From positions 72,172 through 136,171 of the forward strand of contig DGXZ01000046.1 of assembly GCA_002396485.1 (NCBI GenBank): a stretch of DNA of 64,000 nucleotides, written 5' to 3'. Every line of letters begins with the position of its first letter. Within the stretch, counting starts at the first letter, position 1. This document shows positions 51,018 through 58,688 of the stretch, piece after piece. A program made the translations under genes and the position numbers. The DNA is from Spartobacteria bacterium UBA5019. GTDB lineage: Bacteria > Verrucomicrobiota > Verrucomicrobiia > Chthoniobacterales > Terrimicrobiaceae. Below the pieces are notes generated by a model. It was not told the origin of the DNA and did not search any database. It saw only the letters and a list, made by a program, of their open reading frames with translations.

Positions 51018-51626
51018 ATGAGTGTGGCATTCAAGGAATGGGCCGTCGTCTGCGAGGCGATTGGCAGTGGCAGGCAAAGCATCATGCTTCGCAAGGGGGG
51101 CATCGCCGAAGGACGCGATGGATTCGCCTTCAAGCACAGCGAGTTCTTTCTTTTTCCGACATGGTTCCACGAGCAGTTGGAAAAAACCACGCTTCCGGTC
51201 GGCACGACGCTCCCGCCTCAGTTGGAGGGTGAAATCGAAATCCGCTACGCTGTGACCTTGGAGTGGAGCCGTCTTGTCACCGATGCCTCCCGTCTGCCTG
51301 TGCTGAAGGAGTTCCATATCCTCCATGACAGCGTGGTTGAGGAGCGCTTCCGCTATGACGAGGTGCCCGGCATCCATGTTGGATTCGTGCGAGGATTCCG
51401 GCTCGCTTCGCCCCGTCGCCTGGCCATGCAAAAAAGTTTCGGCGGATGTCGTTCCTGGCTCGACCTTCCGGGGTTGGACGACGCCGAACTTATGCCGGTG
51501 ATCAGCGACGAGGAGCATGCCGCCAGAAGAGCCGCTCTCCAAGCCCTGCTGGGCCGACTCGAGCTATCCGTAGGTGGAGAGGAATTGTGTGGAAAGCTAC
51601 TCGCAAAGATGAGTGTGAACGCGTGA
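51018..51626 (+). CDS. DUF1802 family protein
   Basis: 202 residues. FKEWAVVCEAIGSGRQSIML, RKGGIAEGRDGFAFKHSEFF and LFPTWFHEQ match DUF1802, a family of unknown function. Its 3' end overlaps the convergent PIN-domain gene by 30 bases. A segment encoding LDLPGLDDAELMPVISDEEH (51451-51550) recurs about 86% identical at 61261-61360. Confidence 0.8.
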   Translation: MSVAFKEWAVVCEAIGSGRQSIMLRKGGIAEGRDGFAFKHSEFFLFPTWFHEQLEKTTLPVGTTLPPQLEGEIEIRYAVTLEWSRLVTDASRLPVLKEFHILHDSVVEERFRYDEVPGIHVGFVRGFRLASPRRLAMQKSFGGCRSWLDLPGLDDAELMPVISDEEHAARRAALQALLGRLELSVGGEELCGKLLAKMSVNA

Positions 51627-52151
51627 GGAGAACTTGGGAATCACAGTCCCATACCGGATCAGGACATCTTCCGTTTCCATCCTCCGGCGCCCGGCGATCT
51701 CACCGAGCACAGCGATGACTTGGCTCGGCTCAATCTCAAATAGCGTCACAAGATAATCGTCGGGGTGCATAGCGACGATACCGTGATCTTGAAGGTTGTC
51801 GTTTTTGAAATGCCGCAAGTTGAAGGTCAGAATCACGGGGCACCCTCCACAAATGGCCGCCGCCAGCACATGCCGGTCCTTCAAGTCATTCGAGAGGCCT
51901 TCGATGAATCCTTCGTAACCGTGAATTTCCGCCTCGGGAAATGCGGTTGTGATTTCTTTTTGAAAAAGATCCACCAAGTGTGTGGGCCAGCCCAGCTTTT
52001 CAAGATGCGTTCGCTTGACTTCGCTAAGGATTTTCGCCGTCCAGTGCGGAACAAAGAGCCTCGGCCGCTCGGCCAGACTCAGCAACAGATCGCACACTCC
52101 ATGGTTCGCGAGCACGCACGCGTCGATGAGCACATCGAAGTCTGCCCTCAT
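51597..52151 (-). CDS. PIN-domain toxin (VapC-like ribonuclease)
   Basis: 184 residues. FDVLIDACVLANHGVCDLLL gives the first acidic residue; EVKRTHLEKLGW and LKDRHVLAAAICGGCPVILT (KDRHV...A) supply the other acidic positions, then NLRHFKND. Members cleave tRNA or mRNA. Its start overlaps the stop of the HTH gene upstream by four bases, as in toxin-antitoxin pairs. Its last codons run through the end of the DUF1802 gene on the other strand, so the C-terminus (SSRVHTHLCE) is probably taken from host sequence at the island edge. Confidence 0.82.
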   Translation of the reverse strand: MRADFDVLIDACVLANHGVCDLLLSLAERPRLFVPHWTAKILSEVKRTHLEKLGWPTHLVDLFQKEITTAFPEAEIHGYEGFIEGLSNDLKDRHVLAAAICGGCPVILTFNLRHFKNDNLQDHGIVAMHPDDYLVTLFEIEPSQVIAVLGEIAGRRRMETEDVLIRYGTVIPKFSSRVHTHLCE

Positions 52152-52603
52152 TCGTCGCCTTTGTAGTCGGAGAAATAGAGGCCGGCGCTCGCCACCTCAT
52201 CCGATAGCTGATTCATAGCCACCCTGCGGGTCTGGTCGCGCTTTTTCTCATACTCCAGCAAGTCTTTGAATGTGACTCTACGGTGCGTGCCCACAAGGCG
52301 GAACGGGATTTCACCCTTCTCCAGCAGGTTCACAAAAAACTGCCGCGACACACCGAGGAAGTTTGCCGCCGCCTGCGTCGTGAATGCCTCGTCCTCGGGA
52401 AGCATCACGATCGCCTTGCGCTCGGACATCATGCGAACGATGCGGGCAAAGTGCTGGAAGAGTGCCTCTGGAATTTCGATTTGTCGGCCCTCGCTATCCG
52501 TCAGAAGCACATGGTCCGGCTTGGCAAAAAAACGCGCCACCTCAGCGAGTTCCTCTTGGGGAATCAGCGAGGGGTCGAGGCGGTTGGTTCGAGTGGTTAA
52601 CAT
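52148..52603 (-). CDS. Excisionase-type HTH protein, likely antitoxin of the PIN gene
   Basis: 151 residues. DEAFTTQAAANFLGVSRQFF and LLEKGEIPFRLVGTHRRVTF followed by KDLLEYEKKRD form the MerR/excisionase winged-helix used by many antitoxins and Xis proteins. First gene of a two-gene unit with the PIN toxin. Probably represses its own promoter. Confidence 0.8.
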   Translation of the reverse strand: MLTTRTNRLDPSLIPQEELAEVARFFAKPDHVLLTDSEGRQIEIPEALFQHFARIVRMMSERKAIVMLPEDEAFTTQAAANFLGVSRQFFVNLLEKGEIPFRLVGTHRRVTFKDLLEYEKKRDQTRRVAMNQLSDEVASAGLYFSDYKGDE

Positions 52604-52676
52604 AATGATTAATTTACAGTGTTATTTATCGAATGCCACAAAATATTCACCATAAACGCTACGATCGCCATAGGCG

Positions 52677-52757
52677 CTAAACTTGAGACACCCTCATCAC
52701 CGCGTCGCCAAGGTGGTTGATAAATTTGACGGCGATGCGGTTGGTGTTGATGTTGTT
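52677..52757 (-). pseudogene. 3' remnant resembling the end of a DNA methyltransferase
   Basis: Encodes RNNINTNRIAVKFINHLGDA then VMRVSQV and a stop (52677-52679). The pattern RIAVKxINHxGDxVxxV is the familiar end of type III-like adenine methyltransferases; the intact mod here ends TICVKVVDVFGCDTSLTLDI. Only the last 25-30 residues remain. Confidence 0.45.
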
Positions 52758-52760
52758 GCG

Positions 52761-52868
52761 TTAAGTCCGATGGAAATCGCCGCCTCGCCAGAACAAGGAG
52801 CTGTCGTCCTGTAGTTCGATGCAGGCTTTTTTCTGCCGCTCTGGGGGGCTATGAAGAAATGCGTCCAT
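52761..52868 (-). pseudogene. Stub of AbiEii nucleotidyltransferase toxin
   Basis: A 35-residue frame starts directly after the AbiEi stop (TGA then ATG) with MDAFLHSPPERQKKACIELQ, like the N-terminus of AbiEii-type toxins. It then runs into DDSSLFWRGGDFHRT and a stop. FWRGGDF recurs in the truncated helicase at about 54610-54655, so the stub is joined to foreign sequence. The catalytic domain is missing; no AbiE toxin activity is expected. Confidence 0.55.
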
Positions 52869-53492
52869 TCAGGCGGTTTTGGGTTGGTTAGAGAGTTGAC
52901 GGAAAATATCCGCAATCCATGCCGGGGCACAGGCCGAGTCGGCAGGAAGTGCGGCAATGTCGGCAGGCGAGAGATTCCGGCGGAGTCTGGCGATGATGTC
53001 GTCGTCTACGAATCGTTTTCCAATCCAGCGCAAGGCGAGGATCACGAGTGCGCTGGTCGGGTTACGGGTGGATACGAACCTCGGGGACACATGGCGAAGC
53101 AGAAGGTGGCCTTTTCCGCGGCTCACTGAACGGCTGCGGCCTGTGGTCAGGAGCATGGGGCGCATTGGCACCTGATCTGTGAGCCCAAGCGCATTGGCGG
53201 CGTGAGCACCTGTTGAGAAGATGCGTGAGTTATCACGGCGGGTGATCGCGTCGTGAAACGGGCCGGTATCCGGTCCCAGAACGCCAAGCAATGGATCCAC
53301 CACAGGCACATGATAAAGTCCGCGCCCAGCACGGCGAAGGTGGTGGGCGCAACAGTTGCGGGAGAGCGCCTTGTCCACGGCAGCGCGGGAGCCAAGATCC
53401 AGAAAATCTGCCGGTGCCCAGACGCGATCTTTCTCCCCGGATAGGATTCGGGCGAGGATGGCGGCATCGATGGAGTCGGCATGCTTCTTCAT
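52869..53492 (-). CDS. AbiEi-like transcriptional regulator (DUF6088)
   Basis: 207 residues. An N-terminal winged helix (VWAPADFLDLGSRAAVDKAL...LRRAGRGLYHVP) and a C-terminal domain with FSTGAHAANALGLTDQVPMR, LTTGRSRSV and APAWIADIFRQL match DUF6088/AbiEi antitoxins. In intact systems it represses itself and neutralises AbiEii; here the toxin is only a stub, so the antitoxin is orphaned. Confidence 0.78.
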   Translation of the reverse strand: MKKHADSIDAAILARILSGEKDRVWAPADFLDLGSRAAVDKALSRNCCAHHLRRAGRGLYHVPVVDPLLGVLGPDTGPFHDAITRRDNSRIFSTGAHAANALGLTDQVPMRPMLLTTGRSRSVSRGKGHLLLRHVSPRFVSTRNPTSALVILALRWIGKRFVDDDIIARLRRNLSPADIAALPADSACAPAWIADIFRQLSNQPKTA

Positions 53493-53585
53493 GGCGTCAC
53501 TATATTTCGTCAGAAAAATGCATCAAACTTCTGACAAAAGCAAGTTTCGATCTGTCATGCACAGACCAAGGTGGGATCGCGCCGA

Positions 53586-54083
53586 TCAGGATTTGATGAA
53601 GCGCTTCAAGAAGTCCTGAGCAAGGTTGTCCAACGATCCGATGCTTCCGCAATGAAGGCTTGGGGGGCGCATGCAGCCATTGCCACACAGCATTCCCGTT
53701 TGGATTTGGAGGTCGCCTGTGGCGGCTTCAATATCCAGAAACAAGACGGCGCAATCGGTGTCTCCGCCACTGAAATCCTCGTCCTCACTCACATCAACCT
53801 TGCTCCCGTCTACAAAACTGATCGGCTCTCCGACATACGGTTCGGCAATATCAAGAACCAGCGTCTCTCCGTTTTTGAGCTTTGTCTCGAGCTCGGGAAA
53901 ACGATGCTCCCGCTCGAATCGCGGGAGACTATCCCAATCTTGATCGTAGAGTTCTTCGCGTTCGGATTCGGTTGCAAGGGTTGCCGCTTGGAATTCCTCG
54001 CCACACACGGCGTCGGTAAAATCCGCCACCGTATTGAGGAGGGATTGAAGGTCGAAGGATGCGAATGGGATGGTTATTTTCAT
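53586..54083 (-). CDS. Unknown acidic protein
   Basis: 165 residues, strongly acidic (for example KVDVSEDEDFSGGDTDCAVL), no signal peptide or membrane helix. N-terminus MKITIPFASFDLQSLLNTVA; the tail contains several Cys (GMLCGNGCMRPPSLHCGS). It follows the truncated helicase on the same strand with a 39-base gap. No family recognised; negative charge would suit a DNA mimic, but that is speculation. Confidence 0.55.
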   Translation of the reverse strand: MKITIPFASFDLQSLLNTVADFTDAVCGEEFQAATLATESEREELYDQDWDSLPRFEREHRFPELETKLKNGETLVLDIAEPYVGEPISFVDGSKVDVSEDEDFSGGDTDCAVLFLDIEAATGDLQIQTGMLCGNGCMRPPSLHCGSIGSLDNLAQDFLKRFIKS

Positions 54084-54122
54084 GGGGTTTTGTGTGGTTG
54101 TTTTGGGTGTTGGAAAAAAGAT

Positions 54123-54660
54123 TCACCACGGGCTGCTCAAAATCTCGCGGACGCGGATGGGGTTGAGAACGGTGGAGCAGCTTTCCCAATCGGCGTCTTC
54201 GACTTTGCTGTATTTCTCGTCGAAGGGGTTGCGGGTGTGGGCAGCGCGTTCGATGAGTTGGCGGGCGGACTCTTCGTCGTTTTGGGCGATTTTTACCCAC
54301 ACATCCTCGAGCGTGTCGGGAATTTGGCCGAATATCCGGTGGATGGCCTCCAGGCGCTGGGCGAGAACGCGGTGCACTTTGTCTTCCACCGAATCGCGGT
54401 AGCGCAGGTTGGCGACCCATACTTCCGAGCGTATTTGTCCGATACGCTGGATGCGGCCCTTGCGCTGTTCGAGGCGCGTGGGGTTCCATGGCAGGTCGAT
54501 GTTGATGAGTGTTCCGAGGCGCTGGAGGTTGAGGCCCTCGGAGGCGGCATCTGTCCCGAGGAGCAGGGTTAGCTCGCCGGTGCGAACGCGTTGTTTGAGG
54601 TTGTTGCGGTCACAGCGTTGGAAATCGCCGCCACGCCAGAATCTGGAACGGTTGCTTACT
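54123..54660 (-). pseudogene. Truncated SNF2-type helicase (C-terminal part only)
   Basis: LLLGTDAASEGLNLQRLGTL, INIDLPWNPTRLEQRKGRIQ and RIGQ are helicase motifs V and VI of the SNF2-like proteins that carry a phospholipase-D-type domain in phage-defence loci. The end ...QIPDTLEDVWVKIAQNDEES...DWESCSTVLNPIR is preserved. Everything before motif V, including Walker A and DEAH, is gone: upstream lies an AlbA_2-gene scrap and then the 3' end of res. The open frame continues to 54866, but that portion is res sequence in another frame. Confidence 0.7.
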
Positions 54661-54702
54661 GCGTAAAGGCCGATGTCGAGGTTTGAAAACTCCGGCCGAT
54701 TT

Positions 54703-54734
54703 GCTGGCCTTCCACTTTGAGAAAATGGGGCCGC
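54703..54734. pseudogene. Scrap of an AlbA_2-type gene
   Basis: 32 bases that match 62507-62538 in the intact AlbA_2 gene at 30 positions. On the minus strand it encodes RPHFLKVEGQQ (RPHFLKAEGQQ in the intact gene). It lies between the truncated helicase and res. Confidence 0.65.
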
Positions 54735-54799
54735 TTTATCCGTTCTCAGATTGATCGCTTCCAAGTGGCGTGCACGATCATAGATCGTCCCGACTTCTT

Positions 54800-57700
54800 T
54801 CAATGCTCCCGAAGGCTTGCTTGGGAATTCCTCGCTTCCCACAGTTTGCCCATGGTTTCGAGCCAATCCGCCAGCGCATTTTTGGCCTTCAGAGGCTCAG
54901 CGAGAGGCTCTTCCTGATGCGCGACATGGCGGTTTCTGAAGTCATTCAATCTGCTGACGCGATCCAGCAAATCCCTTGACCCTGTAAATTTCAGGCTGCA
55001 TTTTACAGTATCGAAAACTCCCCCGATCCTGGTTGAATCGTTTAGTGCGTAGTCCAGACAGCTCCGCAACATTCCCACTGGAGACACCCCGCTGCGATAC
55101 ACCAGTGTTTTCCGCAAGTTCCGGCCAAGGTCTTCATAGTGCCGCCGCATCCGCTGATCCACTTTTCCCAAATAGGGGTAGAACCAATCTTGCTGATCCA
55201 CTGGGTTTGAAGGGATGAGCGGTGAGAGTTTTGTCATTACCAGCCCCTTCGCGCATTCATCCACGACTCCGAGTAATGTGGTGAACACGGGGGCGTAGTT
55301 GATTCCTTCCTTCTTCTCGAAAAAGCGGAATAGCGAAATGGCTTCATTCGCAGCCCGTCTCAGTCGTTCCGGCAATCTCTCAAGTAAACTTTCGGGAACG
55401 ACCGATTGCGCGGCAGGAGCTTTTTCGTCCAGCATGCCGAGGTTGGCGAATAGTGGAAGTTCGTCCGCAAGTTTTCTCTCATCGAGCAAATCCTGCAAAC
55501 TTGGCGCGCAGGCTTTCGCAAGTTGGGAAAAATCGCTTCCGTTGAACCGATGGAACACGCCTTCAAGCACGAACACATATTCCCATTCCGCGCCCTTGCT
55601 CCATTCGACTGTGGCACGGGCTTTCACCGGAACATCACGATCCACTAGGCCTTTCGTTTCCACGAGGTAACAGCGTCCGTTTTTCGTTCGAACGAAAAAG
55701 TCTGGTGTGTAAAACGCCAGCCTGTGACCATCCGCCAGATAGTCGATCCGCAGGGCCTGGGGCCCAGCATTCTTTGCGAAGGCGACCACATCGCTACAGC
55801 GTGACATCAGTTCCGCAAAAGCCGTTTCAAGAGCCCGGTTGCAAGGAATAAGATTAAAAAGAGTCTTTTGAGAAGTTAGCACCGGCCTGCGCTCGCTTAC
55901 GGTGACTTGAAACGGGCGCCATGATGCCAATGAAAGAGGCGCCATCATCGATTCGCGTGTTTGTGATTGAATGATCTTCGAACGCACCAGCGGCAGAAAC
56001 ACCGCGCGCACATTTTCTCTCACATCCGCATCTCCGAGTCGATTCACCAGCTTGACATCGAAAACAGACTGGCCGGGCCCGAACAAAATTTCTTCTAGAA
56101 ACACCTGCAAGAGCGGAGCGAGGACCTGATGCGTGCCCTTCACCTTGCAGATATGTTCCACCTCCTGCACATAAAACGAAATCGCGCCGAGGCCGGATTC
56201 CAAGAGCACCAGATTTACTTTCATGTGCTCGACCACCTCACCGGTGATCAGGTGGCGGCCTTCATATTGCACTTCATCGGGGCCACGTTCACCCAGTGAA
56301 AGAGTCTGGTATTTTTGAAACGCCGATCTCATTTCATCCTGCGTGATAGGTCCCAAACCGGTCAGCGTTTGATTTCCTGCTGACAAGCGGGGAATGAGGA
56401 TATCCAGCGAGGCGGAGTCTTTCGTGTTGGTGTCCGGGAAAATCGAGACCGTTGTGACCGGCACTTTTTCAATATCCACCAATTCGACCTCTAGGCCTTC
56501 CTGTGCGAGTTCGTCGCGATAAAGTCGTGCGAACGCCTCGTGTTCCACCACCGTCACCACTTCGTTCGCCTGCCCGGGTAGGGTCATTCGCCGCAAACCG
56601 CGTCCGAGCGTCTGTTCTGGCAGAATGCCGGCTTTCGAGCTGAATGGCCTCAGTGGAACAATGGTCGTGACATTCCTCACATCCCAGCCTTCCCGCAGCA
56701 TCAGCACGCTCACGATGCAGAAATACCGACTCGATCCGGAATCCAGCTCGCGGCTGAGCTTCCGAAGTGCCCTGAGATCCTCATCCGTAATGTCCTTTTC
56801 ACTTGGATCGAAGGCTCCGGTCTTTTTGTTGATCTTGCCTTTGAGGTTCGTGTGTAGGTTGATTGTCCGTCCGTTGAGATCCTTAAACAAGGGGTCATCC
56901 TGAAGGCGGCGGGTAATCTCATTCGCATCCTTGGTGTCGTTGCACATTACGAAGAGCAGCGGTTTCTTGCCGGACTCCAGCCATTCTTCACAGCTCTTCT
57001 GCCAACGCTGATAGCCAAGTCTCAGATGCGCCTCGTAACGATAAGCCGCATCATCAGTGGCCTGTTCCACCAGATTGCCGGCACGGCCAATGATCGGCGT
57101 TTTCACGATGCCAGCATCCACGGCTTCGCCGAGCGGCGTGTCGCATACGATGTGCTTAAAGTAGTTTGCTTTGTTGTCCTTGGGCGTTGCAGAGAAATCC
57201 AGTTGGGAAACCAGCATGCCACCTCGTTTCCTGAGTGTTTCATGCAGGAATGAAATGGCCTCATTCCAAGCAGAGTCCGGATCCCAGACATTGTGCGCCT
57301 CGTCATTGAGCACCATAATTCGCTCGTGACCGGTGATGCGTTCACGCAGGGCCGCGCCAGTGTCCAGCGCGGAAGCCTTGGCAACAGCAGGCCCCATCCA
57401 CTCAAAGGCTCCGCCCTTGAGTGTTTTTCGGTTGGAGTTGTCGAATAGCCGGTGAATATTTGTGAGGTAGAGCACTCCGCCGGTATGAGCGCCGCCAGCC
57501 TCATCCTGCAAAACCGTCGTCAGGTTCCAGTCGCCGCGCCATTCTACGGGAATTAGCGGATCGTTGTCGAAAATGTCTGTGCCTCCGCCTTCCGGTTTAA
57601 AGTCTTCCTTCAGGCGCTCGAACACCGTCAGGTTCGGCGCAATTACCACAAAATGCCTCGCCATGTTTGAATCGCTTTCCCGCAGCGCGTGGAAGTAGCT

Positions 57701-58192
57701 CCAAACGATGCACTGGCTCATCACCTTGGTCTTGCCGGAACCTGTCGCCATTTTGAAAGCATATCGGCTCCATGCGTCTTCATCATCGGTAATGCCCAGC
57801 GCGGCGGTTTCCGCGTAGGCTCCGCCGAACTCGGCAATGATCTGCGACAGACATTCCAGTTTGCGGACCTCTTTCAGATAGATGAATGTCTCCAGCGCCT
57901 CGCGCTGGCAGAAATAATAGCGGAACTCAAAGCCACCAACTTGATGGCTCCTCCCGAACCAATGGTTGAGTAGATAGCGAGTGGTGTCGCTCGCGCCTGG
58001 ATAAAACGCGTCTCGCCAATCCTTCACCGCGCCGCGGAGGTTCTGGGCGATAGTGATGCCGCTCGGGCGTCTCCCGTCGCGGGTAGTGGCTCCCACGTTG
58101 CCTTCCGCGCGGCCGCGGTGCTTGCGCGGCTCCTCCCAAGCGGAAAAGAGCGGTTCCAAAGATTCGGTTTTTACAGTCAGGGAATCAGGCAT
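54800..58192 (-). CDS. res: Type III restriction enzyme Res with C-terminal HEPN-like extension
   Basis: 1130 residues from ATG 58192. Helicase motor: Walker A MATGSGKTKVMS (148-159), DEAH in VLNDEAHNVW (about 297), LDFSATPKDNKA, LREGWDVRNVTTIVPLRPFS and motif VI LGRGLRRM (529-536). Nuclease: TPDFFVRTKNGRCYLVETKG (829-848), a PD-ExK core. After about residue 935 comes an extra about 190 residues, helical, containing NDFRNRHVAHQEEP (1084-1096); RNxxxAH resembles the RNase motif of HEPN domains. Res cuts DNA only with Mod, encoded at 58689 on the same strand but separated by hicBA. Confidence 0.9.
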   Translation of the reverse strand: MPDSLTVKTESLEPLFSAWEEPRKHRGRAEGNVGATTRDGRRPSGITIAQNLRGAVKDWRDAFYPGASDTTRYLLNHWFGRSHQVGGFEFRYYFCQREALETFIYLKEVRKLECLSQIIAEFGGAYAETAALGITDDEDAWSRYAFKMATGSGKTKVMSQCIVWSYFHALRESDSNMARHFVVIAPNLTVFERLKEDFKPEGGGTDIFDNDPLIPVEWRGDWNLTTVLQDEAGGAHTGGVLYLTNIHRLFDNSNRKTLKGGAFEWMGPAVAKASALDTGAALRERITGHERIMVLNDEAHNVWDPDSAWNEAISFLHETLRKRGGMLVSQLDFSATPKDNKANYFKHIVCDTPLGEAVDAGIVKTPIIGRAGNLVEQATDDAAYRYEAHLRLGYQRWQKSCEEWLESGKKPLLFVMCNDTKDANEITRRLQDDPLFKDLNGRTINLHTNLKGKINKKTGAFDPSEKDITDEDLRALRKLSRELDSGSSRYFCIVSVLMLREGWDVRNVTTIVPLRPFSSKAGILPEQTLGRGLRRMTLPGQANEVVTVVEHEAFARLYRDELAQEGLEVELVDIEKVPVTTVSIFPDTNTKDSASLDILIPRLSAGNQTLTGLGPITQDEMRSAFQKYQTLSLGERGPDEVQYEGRHLITGEVVEHMKVNLVLLESGLGAISFYVQEVEHICKVKGTHQVLAPLLQVFLEEILFGPGQSVFDVKLVNRLGDADVRENVRAVFLPLVRSKIIQSQTRESMMAPLSLASWRPFQVTVSERRPVLTSQKTLFNLIPCNRALETAFAELMSRCSDVVAFAKNAGPQALRIDYLADGHRLAFYTPDFFVRTKNGRCYLVETKGLVDRDVPVKARATVEWSKGAEWEYVFVLEGVFHRFNGSDFSQLAKACAPSLQDLLDERKLADELPLFANLGMLDEKAPAAQSVVPESLLERLPERLRRAANEAISLFRFFEKKEGINYAPVFTTLLGVVDECAKGLVMTKLSPLIPSNPVDQQDWFYPYLGKVDQRMRRHYEDLGRNLRKTLVYRSGVSPVGMLRSCLDYALNDSTRIGGVFDTVKCSLKFTGSRDLLDRVSRLNDFRNRHVAHQEEPLAEPLKAKNALADWLETMGKLWEARNSQASLREH

Positions 58193-58243
58193 GGTAGAAA
58201 ATTGGGTGGTTGACCAAAGAGAATGATGAGGGAAACTTGGCTC

Positions 58244-58453
58244 ATGAAATTCTACACGGCGGTGATTGAACGCGACTCCGTGACCGGCCTGCTTGTTGGA
58301 TATGTGCCCGGTTTTCCAGGTGCACACTCGCAGGGAGAAACGATGGAGGAACTCAACGAAAACCTGCGCGAAGTGATTGCCATGCTTCTCGAGGACGGCG
58401 AACCCAACTTTGAGGCTGAATTCGTGGGAACCCAGAATGTCGCGCTCGCCTGA
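58244..58453 (+). CDS. hicB: HicB antitoxin
   Basis: 69 residues. MKFYTAVIERDSVTGLLVGY then VPGFPGAHSQGETMEELNEN is the partial-RNase-H-like HicB fold, with no extra DNA-binding domain at the C-terminus. GAGGGAA lies about ten bases before ATG 58244; an ATG at 58223 is also in frame. Two bases separate it from hicA. It is placed head-to-head with res (51 bases apart). Confidence 0.88.
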   Translation: MKFYTAVIERDSVTGLLVGYVPGFPGAHSQGETMEELNENLREVIAMLLEDGEPNFEAEFVGTQNVALA

Positions 58454-58455
58454 AC

Positions 58456-58680
58456 ATGGGCTCTCTTCCCGTTCTCAAGCCTGCGGAAGTCTGCCGTCTT
58501 CTGGAAGGTCTTGGCTTCGCGGCCGTCCGCCAAAGGGGTTCGCATATCCAGTATCGTCACGCTGACGGACGGGGAACAACTGTTCCCATGCACAAGGGAC
58601 GCGACATCGCTCCTCCTCTGCTCCGACAGATCGCCCGGGACATCGGACTGACGATCGAGGAATTGGTTTCCCGTCGCTGA
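58456..58680 (+). CDS. hicA: HicA mRNA interferase toxin
   Basis: 74 residues. Double-stranded-RNA-binding-like fold with the catalytic His in RQRGSHIQYRHADGRGTTVP and the family end MHKGRDIAPPLLRQIARDIG. Antitoxin-first order. Its stop is eight bases from the mod stop (convergent). Confidence 0.9.
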   Translation: MGSLPVLKPAEVCRLLEGLGFAAVRQRGSHIQYRHADGRGTTVPMHKGRDIAPPLLRQIARDIGLTIEELVSRR

Positions 58681-58688
58681 CATCGTGA

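Noticed and set aside
53571..54572. 333-codon plus-strand frame across the helicase remnant
   Set aside because: Runs antisense to two minus-strand frames, one with clear helicase motifs, and shows no protein-like motif.
54661..54866. Start region of the helicase frame (to 54866) as a real N-terminus
   Set aside because: It overlaps the res 3' end in another frame and an AlbA_2 scrap; the helicase similarity only starts near motif V.
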